Source of the DNA: Spinellus fusiger
Lineage: Eukaryota; Mucoromycota; Mucoromycetes; Mucorales; Phycomycetaceae
Length of the DNA: 64,000 nucleotides
Reading direction: 5' to 3'
Assembly (NCBI GenBank): GCA_025094145.1
Contig: JALLLS010000026.1
Span: 186,001 to 250,000 of the forward strand
Shown: positions 35,414-46,203 of the stretch, in pieces
Layout: every line of letters starts with the position of its first letter
Numbering within the stretch: the first letter of the stretch is position 1
Notes under the pieces: generated by a model
Databases searched by the model: none
Told to the model about the DNA's origin: nothing
What the model saw: only the letters and a program-made list of their open reading frames with translations
Made by a program: the position numbers and the translations under genes

Positions 35414-38204
35414 TACACACCAGGAGATTTTTCTGGCCTTTAAGCGATGATATATCCTTCCTCTTATATCGTTGAAAAAACGCACATTTTATGGATGTGT
35501 GTTTAAAATAAGAAAGTTTACGGATATCCAAATAATTATTTCCTTTTGTAGTATACCTCACTATCAAATTGTATTATTGTCGTAAAGACATTTTCTATAA
35601 TTGGAACTACAACCCTTTTTGGAAATACCAACTCCTACTACTAAACTGAGAAGGGGATGCCATTGAATACTAAGGGATGATGATAGTTTGTAGTATTCAA
35701 TAACATACCCCTGAAGCTAAATACTAGTAGTAGAAAAGTATAAAAGACACAATGTTATGAAATAATAAACATCAGAGTTTAACTACCTATTAACTGACCG
35801 GATTTCCTTTGGACTAACAAGCCATTGACGACATTATCAATAGAATAGTGTTGATGAATAAAATTGTTTATTATAATAATATAGCTAATACTATAGTATG
35901 ACTATAGCTACTGCCTAAGTGAACTCCCTCATAGCAATAGAATCCACACCCTAAAAGCCTTGTGCTTTATCCTTAGGAAATAGATAGCTATGCTCAGGAG
36001 TATACCCTAGAAATCATTGACCTTGTAGAAGACCACCTAAGACTGACTTGAAAAGAGTCTTTATTTATTAATAACAATACAAAGAGTGTCTTGTGGATTA
36101 CAATAAACCAAAGCCTAGATGAATACATTGCTTACTTATTTACCTCAAGAAAGCCTTTGGTAGTGTCTACCACTTCTCTCTATTGTTTCTCTTTGTTAAT
36201 AATGGCACATTGCCTTGTTTATTTATGCTCATCTTGACGAGGACTTGAGTGTTAAGTTGTAGGTGCAGTGTAAGAAATAACAAGATAATAACAAGAACAA
36301 AGAATAAACAAGAAATCGAGAATAGATGCCTTCATCTTAAAATCAAATAAAGTCATTTATACTTAATGTAGCTGTAGGAAATATAGTGCCGCCTTACGTA
36401 CCATAAGTCGCTTCAGACTTGGAATCATTTTCGACAATGATATGCATGGTGAAAGAAAGGGACTTTTCCTGGGTTTTATTAAAAAAAATAGTCTTTATAC
36501 TATTTTATAATGTGTTTCATTATAAGCAACTCATCAATACAGTTACTTTTGCTAAGTTCTAGGGTGTAAGATAGAGTGAATTTATAGCAGTTATAGCTTA
36601 GAAAAAAGTTATCCAATAAATAAAGGACACCATTTACCTCAATGTAAGAGAATATCTCATCCCATTATTGAGGATAATACCAGTGTTATAGTTTATAAAA
36701 TATGAACCAAGAATTATGTTAACAGTGAATATCAATGCCACAACACCATTATCCTTGTCAACAGTTGACAATCACATTACCAAAAGTAGTTTTCTAATGG
36801 AGAAAGTATTAGGTTAGGTATCAAACCCTATAGAATAAAAATAAGACTTATCTCTAATATGTTATATCTAATACAAGAAACTCACTTGAAAATAATCTCC
36901 TCTATTCAGTATTATTATTATGATAAAAAATCTGGATCTCCTGATTCTGTATAGAAAAGTATGACCAAGCTTAAATGTCTCAACCAGTCGATCAAGACTC
37001 AAGTCTGTAGTGCTTTATTCTTATCAAGTCATTGATTAAAAAACAAGGCCATCTTGTTGTGTAAAATTTATTTGCTTCTTTATTTACAATAGCTCTGGTG
37101 TGTTGGCAATAGTAATATACTCACAGGTGTCTTTAGAATCCATAGCAATATCTATGCCAATCCCTTTTTCATTCATTCAGTTATACCAATATCAAGTAAA
37201 GGGGATGTTTATAATCATATCAATTCTCTTTGCCGTAGGATTAAATGTTTTGAATACACTACAACAAGATCAAGGTTTAGTTTAGTATTTATGATAACAT
37301 TTATTAGTAAAATTGGGTAAGAAATGCTAAGCCCACTCACGAGTGAGAGAACTTGTCTTTCTCACCCATACTTAACCCTTCTTTTTACACCAATTATGCA
37401 CTTGAGAGTCCCATTTACTGTAAAGGCTTTTAAGTTTCTGGAAATATTCATTTGGCTAGTATCTATTATGGCATTCATCTTTGTTTGAATGAGTCTATTG
37501 ATAATGTGGTCATGTAGAATAATATTGCACATGTTTTTATCTACCAGTTTCTCTTTGATATACTACTACTGAGTATTAAATCTGTTTTTTGTCTTGGGCC
37601 ATTGACATTGTACTCATGTAGAATAGTTTCGCACATGTTTTCATCGACATTAGGTAATAAAAGAGTAAACAAATAAAAATATAAACAATGCTTTGGACAA
37701 AATGTTATTTGGAGAATAATATTATAAATTCATTATGATTGGCTAATGTGTTTAAAAAGACTTATTTGCTGTATAAATAAACTATCTTAAACCCAGACTT
37801 TCTATTTTAGCAATGGGTACTGACTTTGCAATTGAACGCTATAAAGTTGGCTATAAAAGGAATAAATATAGCTATCATTAAAACCCAGTCATTGGATTTA
37901 TTGTTTAACATAATGTGCTATCAATAAACTCACAGTATTTGAAGTATAAAACTATTTTAGCAGTAGCTAAAGTCATAATATAGTATTAACTATAGTATTA
38001 TAATAAACAATAAGATTTATCAACACCATATTTTATTGATAATGCAATTTGATATTGATGTATACTACAAAAGAAAATAACAAATGGTATATCCGCAAAC
38101 CTTTTGATTTTAAAACACATTTCCATAAAAGGTGATTATTTGGGATGGACGTGATAGGAATTATATACCACCGCTTAAAAGCCAGAGAAGTATTTGGGTG
38201 TGTA
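35414..38204. mobile_element. Older TA-flanked element C of the CACACC...GGTGTG family
   Basis: Left end TACACACCAGGAGATTTTTC at 35414; right end GGTGTGTA at 38197-38204. Both ends resemble the same end of element B (the segment with TTTCCTTTTGTAGTATACCTC and the following ~150 bp), facing inward, so it behaves as long imperfect inverted repeats or two partial copies in inverted orientation. It is diverged from A and B. The centre is AT-rich with no intact frame; a direct duplication with catgtagaataatattgcac-like units is visible near 37505-37650. A separate 256-bp insertion sits in the left arm. Confidence 0.65.
35578..35833. mobile_element. Nested 256-bp MITE with TGTCGT/ACGACA ends and TTAT duplication
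   Basis: Relative to element B, element C carries a 256-bp insertion whose ends are TGTCGT and ACGACA (inverted), flanked by direct TTAT copies at 35574-35577 and 35834-35837. Element B reads straight through GTATTATCAATAG at the same point, giving an empty-site allele. No coding capacity. Confidence 0.75.
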
Positions 38205-38991
38205 TTGATAATAAATGCTAGACTTGTATATTATTTACGCTTTGTTCTATTCTATGAACATGAAAGTCGATGTCTTTGCATAATTCAACCATCCCTCCAA
38301 TACAACTATAAATAAATAAGAAAGTCAACCCAAATAATAATTTTAATAAATGTGAGGAATTAGTACACTATATCCACCTTCAAATGTTTATCATACACAT
38401 ACACATACTTCTACTCCTACTCCTACTTTTATAAAGGTACATCAGCATAGAGTACAGTATAGATAAAGTAATTCAATTTGTTTCTACAGTATGATGAGTA
38501 ACAAAATAGCACCTTTTTATTTTAAAAGATTAAATGACTTGTGGATATACTTCTGCTTATAAAAAGTAACCTCACTAAATAAAGTAGAACTTGGTTGACT
38601 CTATTTTCCTACAATCCCTTAAAACACGATTCCAGGCCTATCCACAGAGAAGAGAGTGATCGTAGTCATCACCAAGGGAATGTAGAAATGCAGACAAGTA
38701 TACAAAAAAAACCATAACTAGCACCAGAATTCTTAGTGTATTTGCTTTATTATATTACACTCAAACCTATCCTATTTTCTAGACAGAAAAACAAAAGAAC
38801 AGATTATACATATTTCCCGTTTTTGTATTTTTAATCGACTGCCCTAACAAACAATAGAGTCCAAACACTTCTTTTTCATTCTTAATAACTAAACAAAAGC
38901 CAACAACAAATAAAAAGAGAGAAATGCAGGATTATTTTATTGTAGAGTTGGCAAAACAAATTCAAAACATGAACGCACGAATGACAAGTCT
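38205..38991. other. Intergenic region 3' of RPL12
   Basis: AT-rich; no gene recognised. Confidence 0.45.
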
Positions 38992-39549
38992 TTATTTCTC
39001 CTATAAAGAATAAAACAGTAAGCCAACCTATATCATTTCTCTTTAATAATAACAACTTACGGGGATTTCAACTTCACCAGCATCGATGGCATCGCACATA
39101 TCCTTGGGGCTCTGACCGTCAACAGTGCAACCGACAGAGTTGGCAGTACCAAGGATTTCCTTGACAGTACCCTTCAATTCACGGGCAAGAGACTTGAAGC
39201 GCATGGTACGGGCAATATCGATGATGGCTTCAAGGGACACGTTACCGCTGTGCTTGATGTTCTTTTCCTTCTTGCGGTCTCTGAGGGGCTCGTTCAAAGC
39301 CTTGATGACCAGAGAGGAGGCAGAGGGAACCACGGAGACCTGAGCCTGACGGTTCTGGATAGTCAACTGGACAGTGACACGGAGACCCTTCCAGTCCTTG
39401 GTACCCTTGGCGATATCTTCACCGACCTTCTTGGGGGACAAACCAAGAGGACCGATCTTGGGGGCAAGGGCGGATGAGGCACCGACCTCACCACCAGTGG
39501 CACGAAGGTAGATAATCTTAACCTCAGAAGGATCGAACTTGGGAGGCAT
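38992..39549 (-). CDS. RPL12: 60S ribosomal protein L12 (uL11), 165 aa
   Basis: Stalk-base protein binding the GTPase-associated centre of 25S rRNA. Exon 39549-39061 encodes residues 1-163 and the last exon 39000-38992 is just 9 nt (Glu, Lys, stop), giving the usual 165-aa length. Family blocks are continuous: [59 protein letters not shown], and [12 protein letters not shown]. An intron acceptor (TAG) ends exactly at the ATG, with a candidate donor GTAATG near 39627, so a 5' UTR intron of about 77 nt is likely. Confidence 0.97.
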
Positions 39550-39706
39550 CTACATCCAAGCAAGATACAGATAGGAAACAGGGAATGTTAGTATGGATGC
39601 ATACGGATCATCTTGGTGAGCATTACCTTTGTAGTTTGAAAAAGGAAGGCACAACTGCTTGGGGATATTGCTATGGATTACATTGTGGAGAAGAGGCTAC
39701 ATTGTG

Positions 39707-39770
39707 AGTCCGACAATACTGTCCGATAAGTGCGGTCCGGGATGATCTAGGGTCCAGCCCAAGTCCGACG
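39707..39770. promoter_or_regulatory. GTCCG cluster upstream of RPL12
   Basis: Four GTCCG-type sites (starting near 39708, 39721, 39735 and 39763) lie in 64 bp, 160-220 bp upstream of the RPL12 ATG and upstream of its predicted leader. Candidate ribosomal-protein promoter element; the factor is unknown. Confidence 0.4.
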
Positions 39771-40063
39771 TACCAGGACTTTGTGTTTAGATTCAGTGGC
39801 AGGCTATGAAATACAGGCTATGCAGTCATTCTATGCAGTCATCTCATACAGTCATTAACCCTTACACTCTACACACAAACACATACTACATTGGACATGA
39901 TTTTATTTAATTTATGGGCACATTTCTTTTATTTCTGTAGCAAAAGAAAGAGGAAGACATAATAACATTCAATAGCATTCAATAGCATTCAATAACATTC
40001 AATAACGTTCAATAACATTCAATAACAAACATTCGCTTAGTTTACAATTAACAAGAAATACAT
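39771..40063. repeat. Intergenic region with AATAACATTC repeats
   Basis: About seven copies of a 10-bp AATA(G/A)CATTC unit at 39960-40025, just 3' of NOP56. Confidence 0.8.
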
Positions 40064-40150
40064 TTATTTTTTCTCCTTCTTCTCCTTCTTCTCCTTCTTC
40101 TCCTTCTTCTCCTTTTTCTCCTTTTTCTCCTTTTTCTCCTTTTTCTCCTT
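40064..40150 (-). repeat. Lys-Lys-Glu coding repeat in NOP56 tail
   Basis: Nine-bp CTTCTTCTC-type units (also read as CTTTTTCTC) encode the basic/acidic KKEKKEK tail of Nop56. Confidence 0.9.
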
Positions 40151-40539
40151 TTTGTCTTTCTTGGACTTCTTAGTCTCAGACTCCTCATCCTCATCTTCTG
40201 CCTTTCTCTTCTTGGATACTATATAAGCAGCAGCATTAGAGACCTGTTCTGCTCTCTGCTCTCTGTTCTCTTATAGAGCAGAATGGGGCTTACCTGGTGC
40301 TTCAACAGACTCCAAAGTATCTTCACCATCATCCAATGCGTCCATCACCTTCTTCATAACATCCATGTTCTTTGCGGGTAATGATCCACTGTCGTAAAAG
40401 GCAAGACGCTCCTCTACCTGTGTCTTGAGAGCCTGACCAAACTTATCGGTGGGCTTGTCTATAACCCCCAAACACCACCACAAGAATAACAAGCCAATGA
40501 ATACCAAACAAAAACAAAAACAGCTCCCTCATGCCTATG

Positions 40540-40570
<31 letters not shown>

Positions 40571-41999
40571 TCTCTTACCGCTGAAGCAATCAATGCGAGA
40601 AGCAATAGTACACTTGTTGGCAAGGTAGCGTGAGATACGACCCTTGTTCTTGGCACCAGCACGACCAATGAAAGAAGAGTGATAGATAAGACCGTACTTG
40701 GGAGTGTTTCCCTTAGTCTTCAGTGCACGGAAGAGTGCCTTTTCAGCACCTAGGATTTGTAGAGTAGAAGCAGGATATTTACACAAGTTGGTAAGAGAGC
40801 CAGCCTGAGAGATGAGTCTAGCACCAATCACATCACCAATCAAGGCAGCCAAGTTGGGAGCAACATAGTTCATTTTGGTAACAAGGTAGCCGTGGAGCTG
40901 CTTGCGGTAGTCAGCCAAGTGAATGACACGATCAGCAAAGTTTTGGATGTTGATCATATCAATGGGTGAGATGTCTGTGCCCATGGAAGCACGAGCAGCG
41001 TCCAAGATCTGTTTGGCAGTAGACTCGTCGTCCTCCAATACTTCTGACATGGCCTCCAAGTGCTCTTCAGACAACTCGGACTTGTTCTTGATCACCTTGA
41101 TGAGCTTAGCATATTTGTAGTTGTCGTTGACGATCTTTACGAGCTCAGGGAAATGCCACGAGTACCACTCTCTATATAAATACAAATAAAGGAGAGTTTC
41201 AGTCATCCTTTCTTTCTTTCCTAGCCATCAACCTACCTGCAGCGCATGGCAAATGTGTTGACATCCTTGTCCATCTGGTCCAACAGAGCAATGGCTTGGA
41301 TGATCATGTTATCAGCACGGTTGACGTTGAACTTGACTTTGGCACGGGAGTAGCTGTGACCAAGACCAAGCTGGGCCTTTTGCAAATCACCCTCCTTCAA
41401 CTGACCCAATAGCTTATCAGCCCACAGACGAATGCCACGGACCAACTCAAGCACAGACTCATCCGACACACAGTCGTAGCCACATTCACTCTTAATGGCA
41501 CCTGCCAAGTTCTTTTCACCCACACCGAGAGAGAAAGAGCTCTTCTTGGAGACCTTGGGGAGGTTCATTTCCAAGAATGCCTTGAGGGAGGCATTGACAA
41601 TACCTAACAATAGCTAGTGTTATTTCTCCTTCTTTCTCTTTCTATCTTTCTATCTTTCTATCTTTCTATCTTTCTATCTTTCTATCTTTCTATCTTTCTA
41701 TCTTTTTATCTTTCTATCTTTCTCTGTGCGATTAATAAAGAGAATGTTACCTTCAGAGACATCATTGGCATTTTCCAAGGCATCAGCAGCACTCTTAAAG
41801 GGAGAGAATGACTTGAGTTTGATCATTTTACCAAATTTGGCGAGATCTTGAATAGTTTGCTGGACTTGCTCCAACTTGGAACCAATTTCCTCTGTCTGGA
41901 GTCTCTCAAACAGAGCATAGCCTGAGGCCGTTTCAAACAAGACGTAGTTAACCTGACAGGGTGAGTTTATCTGTTGGCAAGGAAGGATAAGCTTACCAT
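40064..41999 (-). CDS. NOP56: Nucleolar protein Nop56 (box C/D snoRNP core), 494 aa
   Basis: Core protein of box C/D snoRNPs guiding rRNA 2'-O-methylation. Six exons (41999-41997, 41952-41751, 41603-41237, 41171-40579, 40458-40294, 40218-40064) total 1485 nt. The first coding exon contains only the ATG codon. Motifs: [47 protein letters not shown] domain [16 protein letters not shown] and [44 protein letters not shown], and [16 protein letters not shown]. The C terminus is a [10 protein letters not shown] repeat tail typical of Nop56/Nop58. The Nop56-type N terminus (SGYALF) and sequence favour Nop56 over Nop58. Confidence 0.95.
41630..41725. repeat. (TTTCTATC)n microsatellite in NOP56 intron
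   Basis: About ten copies of an 8-bp unit within the 147-nt NOP56 intron 41604-41750. Confidence 0.9.
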
Positions 42000-42124
42000 G
42001 GCGGCGGCAATGACAAGAAAGAAGGTGAACGGCTCGGAGTGGTTGTTATTTCAGAAAAAATTAGTTTGACAAGGCATCCTTTTTTGTGGCGCCAAAGTGA
42101 CTGCGGATTTATTTTTTCTTTTGT

Positions 42125-42365
42125 GCTTTTTTATTTTATTATTTTATTAATTTATTATTTTATTGATTTATTATCTTATTATCTTATTATTCACTATTAT
42201 TCTATTATCTTATTATCTTATTATTTTATTATTCACTATTATTTTATTATTTTATTATTTTATTATTTTATTATTTTATTATTTTATTATTTTATTATTT
42301 TATTATTTTATTATTTTATTATTTTATTATTTTATTATTTTATTATTATTTTATTATTTATTTGT
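42125..42365. repeat. (TTTTATTA)n microsatellite upstream of NOP56
   Basis: Approximately 240 bp of TTATT/TTTTATTA units between the NOP56 start and element A. Open frames over it are artefacts. Confidence 0.95.
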
Positions 42366-42652
42366 TATTTCCAAATGCCTGTGTAGGTGCCATAGGACAA
42401 TAGGCGGCATAAAAGAGATATGCTCTCTTTAACTTTTATTCAAGATAAAGTTATTTTTTTTTCATTTAATTACTACTACTACCACCACCACTACTATTAT
42501 TTTGAATCTGTCTCTTCTATACCAATGGATTCTTGGCTATATTGGCTATTATCTCCCAATAACTTTTCCACCAATGAAGAGAGGGAGAATGGATAGAAAA
42601 GACAAGACAGGCACGACACTGGAGGAGAGTATAGTTCTAGCCTCAATGCAAC

Positions 42653-44744
42653 TACACACCAGGAGATCTTTAGGATATAAAAAGAAATAGTCGAACTACA
42701 ATTGTTTAAAAATAACACATTGATTTGAAAAGGAGCAAGAATAAATCATGTATTCATGTTAGTTTTTAAACAAATAAAGATTATTATGTAGATTTACCTG
42801 TAGATATCTGAATCCCAGAGGAAACCACCTTCGATATGGTGATGTATAATATGAATACAAATAAGAATATATATTCTTTTCTACAGAATGGAGCTGGTCG
42901 GTGGCGACCCTTTAAACACTCTTATGCAATTGTATAGATATTCTTTGATACATTCACATCTCTGTTCCAAACAATTCCGCAACTTTGGCAAGCATGGATA
43001 CTGTTGAAATTTATGAATACCTCGGTAAGGTTATTTGTATTATAAGTGTGGCAGATCTTGAGAACAAAAATAAGAGTAACTGTTAGAAGGGCTTTTCATA
43101 TTGGGTAAGAGGTCAATCATGTTTACCCTTGATGTAAGGAACTCATCAACATCAACCATAAGAAGATCACCATCTTTTTGTCTCTTTTTCAGTGATTGAT
43201 ATAAAACTCTCGTCAAACCAACACAATGACCTTTAAACTTGGCTGTCTCTTTTACCTTTATTCCTGTGCCATAAGCAACAACTGGCAGCTTGGTAGGATC
43301 GTACTCAAATCCTTTTAGGTGCCAATACCCCCTTTCAATAATAAAATAATAGTAAAAATAATTAGTCCAAGATGTATTAATGTACTCTCTATGTGTATCG
43401 TATTACTCTTGCACTGGCACCTTCTTCTTGCCTTTGCCTTTGTAACGGATTCACTTGGTTTATTAAAATAAAAGAATATACAATATAAACTGACTAACAT
43501 GTCAGACATAATAAACATACACTCACCAGATCACAACTGTTGGTTTATATGCCAGACAAAGGCAAACAAAATAAAGAGGGTAGAAGTTATGAAGAACAAC
43601 AGACTGTGGTTGTTAGGTATTTATATTCGAACAGAAGAGAACAAAACGAATTTTCACAAGTCATTTGCTTAATCAGAACTACCAAAGTAATGCAGACTAC
43701 AACAACATTTTAAAAAGAAAAGAATTCCTTAAAAAACAGTTGCCTAGTTACCCATTGTGCTCAAATCGTGTGTTGTGTCTCTGTTCATGTACCCTCTTTA
43801 ATCTCCCTAGACCAGCCTTTGTATCCAATATTCCATTTCAAGTCCCTGCTAGAGACCGAACTACTACAGATTCATCTCTCCAGTGGTCTTGTTGATAACC
43901 ACAGTGCCCTTTATTGCAGAATAAAAGATATATTTTACAAAGTTACATAGTATAGATCTTGAGGCTAATTTTATATATTTACATTCTAAGCTATAATGAT
44001 CAAAGTTATATAGAGTGTGAATTGTTTGACTTGTAAATTTGACGTGAATTTGACTTGTGAATTTTATGAGTGGAGGCTAGTGAATACATCACCAGAATAG
44101 AGAAAGAAGAATTATTATTTGTCTTGACACTTCCCTCCTTTTGTTATTTCCTACACTGCACATACAACTTAACACCCAAGTACTAGTCAAGATAAGCATA
44201 GCTGAGCAAGGTAATGTGCCATTATTAACAAAGAAAAACAATAGAAAGAAGTTTTAGATACCACCAAAGGCTATTCTAGTGATAAAAAGGTAAGTGTTGT
44301 CTTCATCTGGGCTTGAGCTCATTTTAATCTACAAGACACTCATTGTATTGTTAATAAATAATGACTCCTTTCAAGTTAGTCCCAAGTAGTGTTCTATACT
44401 GTCTAGGGTCTCTAGGGTATATTCTCTAGTGTTATCTATCTCCCAAGGATAAATCACAAGGCTTTTAAGGTATATATTCTATTGCTATGAGGGAATGTAC
44501 TTGGGCAGTAGCTATAGTCATACTATAGTATTATCTATACTATTACAATAAACAATTTTATTCATCAACACTATTCTATTGATAATACAATTTGATAGTG
44601 AGGTATCCACAAAAGGAAACAATAATTTAGATACTTGCAAACCTTTGATTTTAAACACAGATACATAAAAGGGCAAAATTTGGGACCCTCGTAAAAGGAA
44701 GGAGATATCACCGCTTAAAGACCAGAGAAATCTCCTGGTGTGTA
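42653..44744 (-). mobile_element. TA-flanked Fanzor-remnant element A
   Basis: Terminal inverted repeats TACACACCAGGAGAT at 42653 and ATCTCCTGGTGTGTA ending at 44744; if TA is the target duplication the element is CACACC...GGTGTG. It is 2.1 kb and nearly identical by eye, in inverted orientation, to element B (positions x in A pair with 103234 - x in B without indels through the centre). The minus strand encodes the TnpB/Fanzor C-terminal relic. The last ~80 bp at the 44.7 kb end differ from B. Confidence 0.85.
42922..43321 (-). pseudogene. Fanzor (eukaryotic TnpB) C-terminal relic in element A
   Basis: Same sequence as the relic in element B, on the opposite strand. Motifs: LPVVAYGTGIKV, LLMVDVDEFLTSR (RuvC-II-like acidic residue in DEFxTS), an intron, then CQSCGIVWNRDVNVSKN (zinc knuckle plus RuvC-III-like Asp) and RPAPF. 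There is an in-frame stop between IYTIA and ECLKG. No RuvC-I or N-terminal domain could be found within the element. Confidence 0.8.
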
Positions 44745-44764
44745 GGGGCGGTTGCTATGGACAG

Positions 44765-45005
44765 TCTTGTTGAATTGTGTTGTATTGTATTGTAGTGTAT
44801 TGTAGTGTATTGTAGTGTATTGTAGTGTATTGTAGTGTATTGTAGTGTATTGTATTGTATTGTAGTGTATTGTAGTGTATTGTAGTGTATTGTAGTTTAG
44901 TTTAGTGTAGCATGGTGTGGTGTGGTGTGGTGTGGTTTATATTATTCTACTCTATTGAATTGAATTGAATTGCATTGCATTGCATTGCAGTGTAGTGTAG
45001 TGTAT
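44765..45005. repeat. 10-bp TGTATTGTAG minisatellite
   Basis: More than 15 imperfect copies of a TGTATTGTAG-type unit directly beside the right end of element A, degenerating to TGTGG and TTGAA units. Confidence 0.92.
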
Positions 45006-45440
45006 TAAATTGCCACAGCCATTCCATAATATAGCTGAGATATATAAAAAAACAAAGTCAAAAAGTGAAAAGGCAGTCCGAAGAGCAGTTGGAGTGTTAT
45101 AGAATAGGAAATATGTTTCCTCCTTTTCCCCTTTTTATGTACAGAGGCAGCACTTTTTGTTTTGTTTTGTAGAATCAGCCACCCTATTTCTTATTCTCTC
45201 TTCATATATCATATTTTATCTTCCTCTTTCTTATTATTTCTTTTTTAAGAAACAAGGCGTGAATCTATCGGTAGTTGAAGAATCCTCTCAATGTAGCATT
45301 GTAGGACAGACACTTTAATTTCCATATCGGGAAACACTCATGCCTTGTCTTTTTTCTGTCACTATCATATCTTCTGTGCTACCAAATGTTGTTGTTGCTG
45401 ATAAGAAAGAAGGTCTTGCTCTTTAAAAGACAGGAATGAT

Positions 45441-45679
45441 TGACGTCATGTCCACCTTCTTATATCAGTATAGAATCTAACCAATCAGAGGCGTCTGTGA
45501 TGCATAGAGTTCCTTGTGCATGAAAACTGTTCATTATTTCGTCAATATGATGTCTATTCATTTGTGTATGTGTATGCATGTGTATTGATAAAGAGAGAAG
45601 AGAGAGATCTAGAAAGAAAGAGAAAGGAGTGGTCATAGCTCTAAGGATGACGTACGTGTTCCTTTTGTTTTCTATAAAA
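45441..45679 (+). promoter_or_regulatory. CsbD-like gene promoter: CRE, CCAAT, TATA
   Basis: Perfect CRE palindrome TGACGTCA at 45441-45448, CCAAT at 45481, a second TGACGTACG half-palindrome at 45648 and TATAAAA at 45673, followed by the ATG at 45730. This is a coherent inducible-promoter layout for an ATF/CREB-type bZIP factor (inference). Confidence 0.6.
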
Positions 45680-45729
45680 GAGACACCATTACTTCACTGC
45701 TACTGATCAACATAAAAAACTATCTCACA

Positions 45730-46026
45730 ATGTCCTCTCCTTCCAAGACTCAAGCCAAGAAAGACCAATTTGTCGGTGATGCCAAGGAAACTGTTGGCTC
45801 TGTTCTCGGCAATGAACGACTCCAAGCAGAAGGAAAGACTCAGAATGGACAAGGCCAGGTACAAGAAACAGCTGCCAATATCTCTGGTTATGCTCAGGGC
45901 CTGAAGGATCAAGTCCAAGGCACACTTGAGGGTGTTTACAATAGCCTCACTGGCAATACTACGGGTGAAGTCAATGCAAAAGCAGAGAAGAAAGCAGGAG
46001 AAGCAGAAAAGACCATGAACTCATAA
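45730..46026 (+). CDS. CsbD-like stress-response protein, 98 aa
   Basis: Single-exon gene. The protein is small, hydrophilic, rich in K, E, G, A and Q, with a helix-prone pattern GDAKETVGSVLGNERLQAEGK followed by GQVQETA and a second AKAEKKAGEAEKTM stretch. This matches the CsbD family (bacterial sigma-B general-stress protein family, also common in fungi), whose molecular function is unknown. AATAAA lies about 38 bp after the stop. The upstream CRE/CCAAT/TATA arrangement fits stress induction. Confidence 0.88.
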   Translation: MSSPSKTQAKKDQFVGDAKETVGSVLGNERLQAEGKTQNGQGQVQETAANISGYAQGLKDQVQGTLEGVYNSLTGNTTGEVNAKAEKKAGEAEKTMNS

Positions 46027-46203
46027 TTAAAGTGTATCTCTACACAGTGTGTTTACTTTTCCAATAAAATCTCTCTCTCTTTTTCTATTTTCTTTTTCTT
46101 TTTTGTTTTCCATAAGAAATGAGTTGGAAATGGCCCTTATGCCTTTTCTCAATGAGTCGTTTCCATCTCCGCCATTTGTCTGCTCTTGTTGTTTACTGCT
46201 GCA

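Noticed and set aside
39550..39627. Box C/D snoRNA in the RPL12 5' UTR intron (AGATGAT seen)
   Set aside because: No proper C box (RTGATGA) or D box (CTGA) pair with terminal stem could be found.
42163..42432. Long open frames across the TTTTATTA repeat
   Set aside because: Artefact of a stop-free microsatellite.
43665..43895. 76-codon frame in element A (and identical in B) as a separate mobile-element gene
   Set aside because: Identity follows from the element being duplicated; the Cys/Pro-rich sequence shows no known domain, so a real gene is not supported without expression data.
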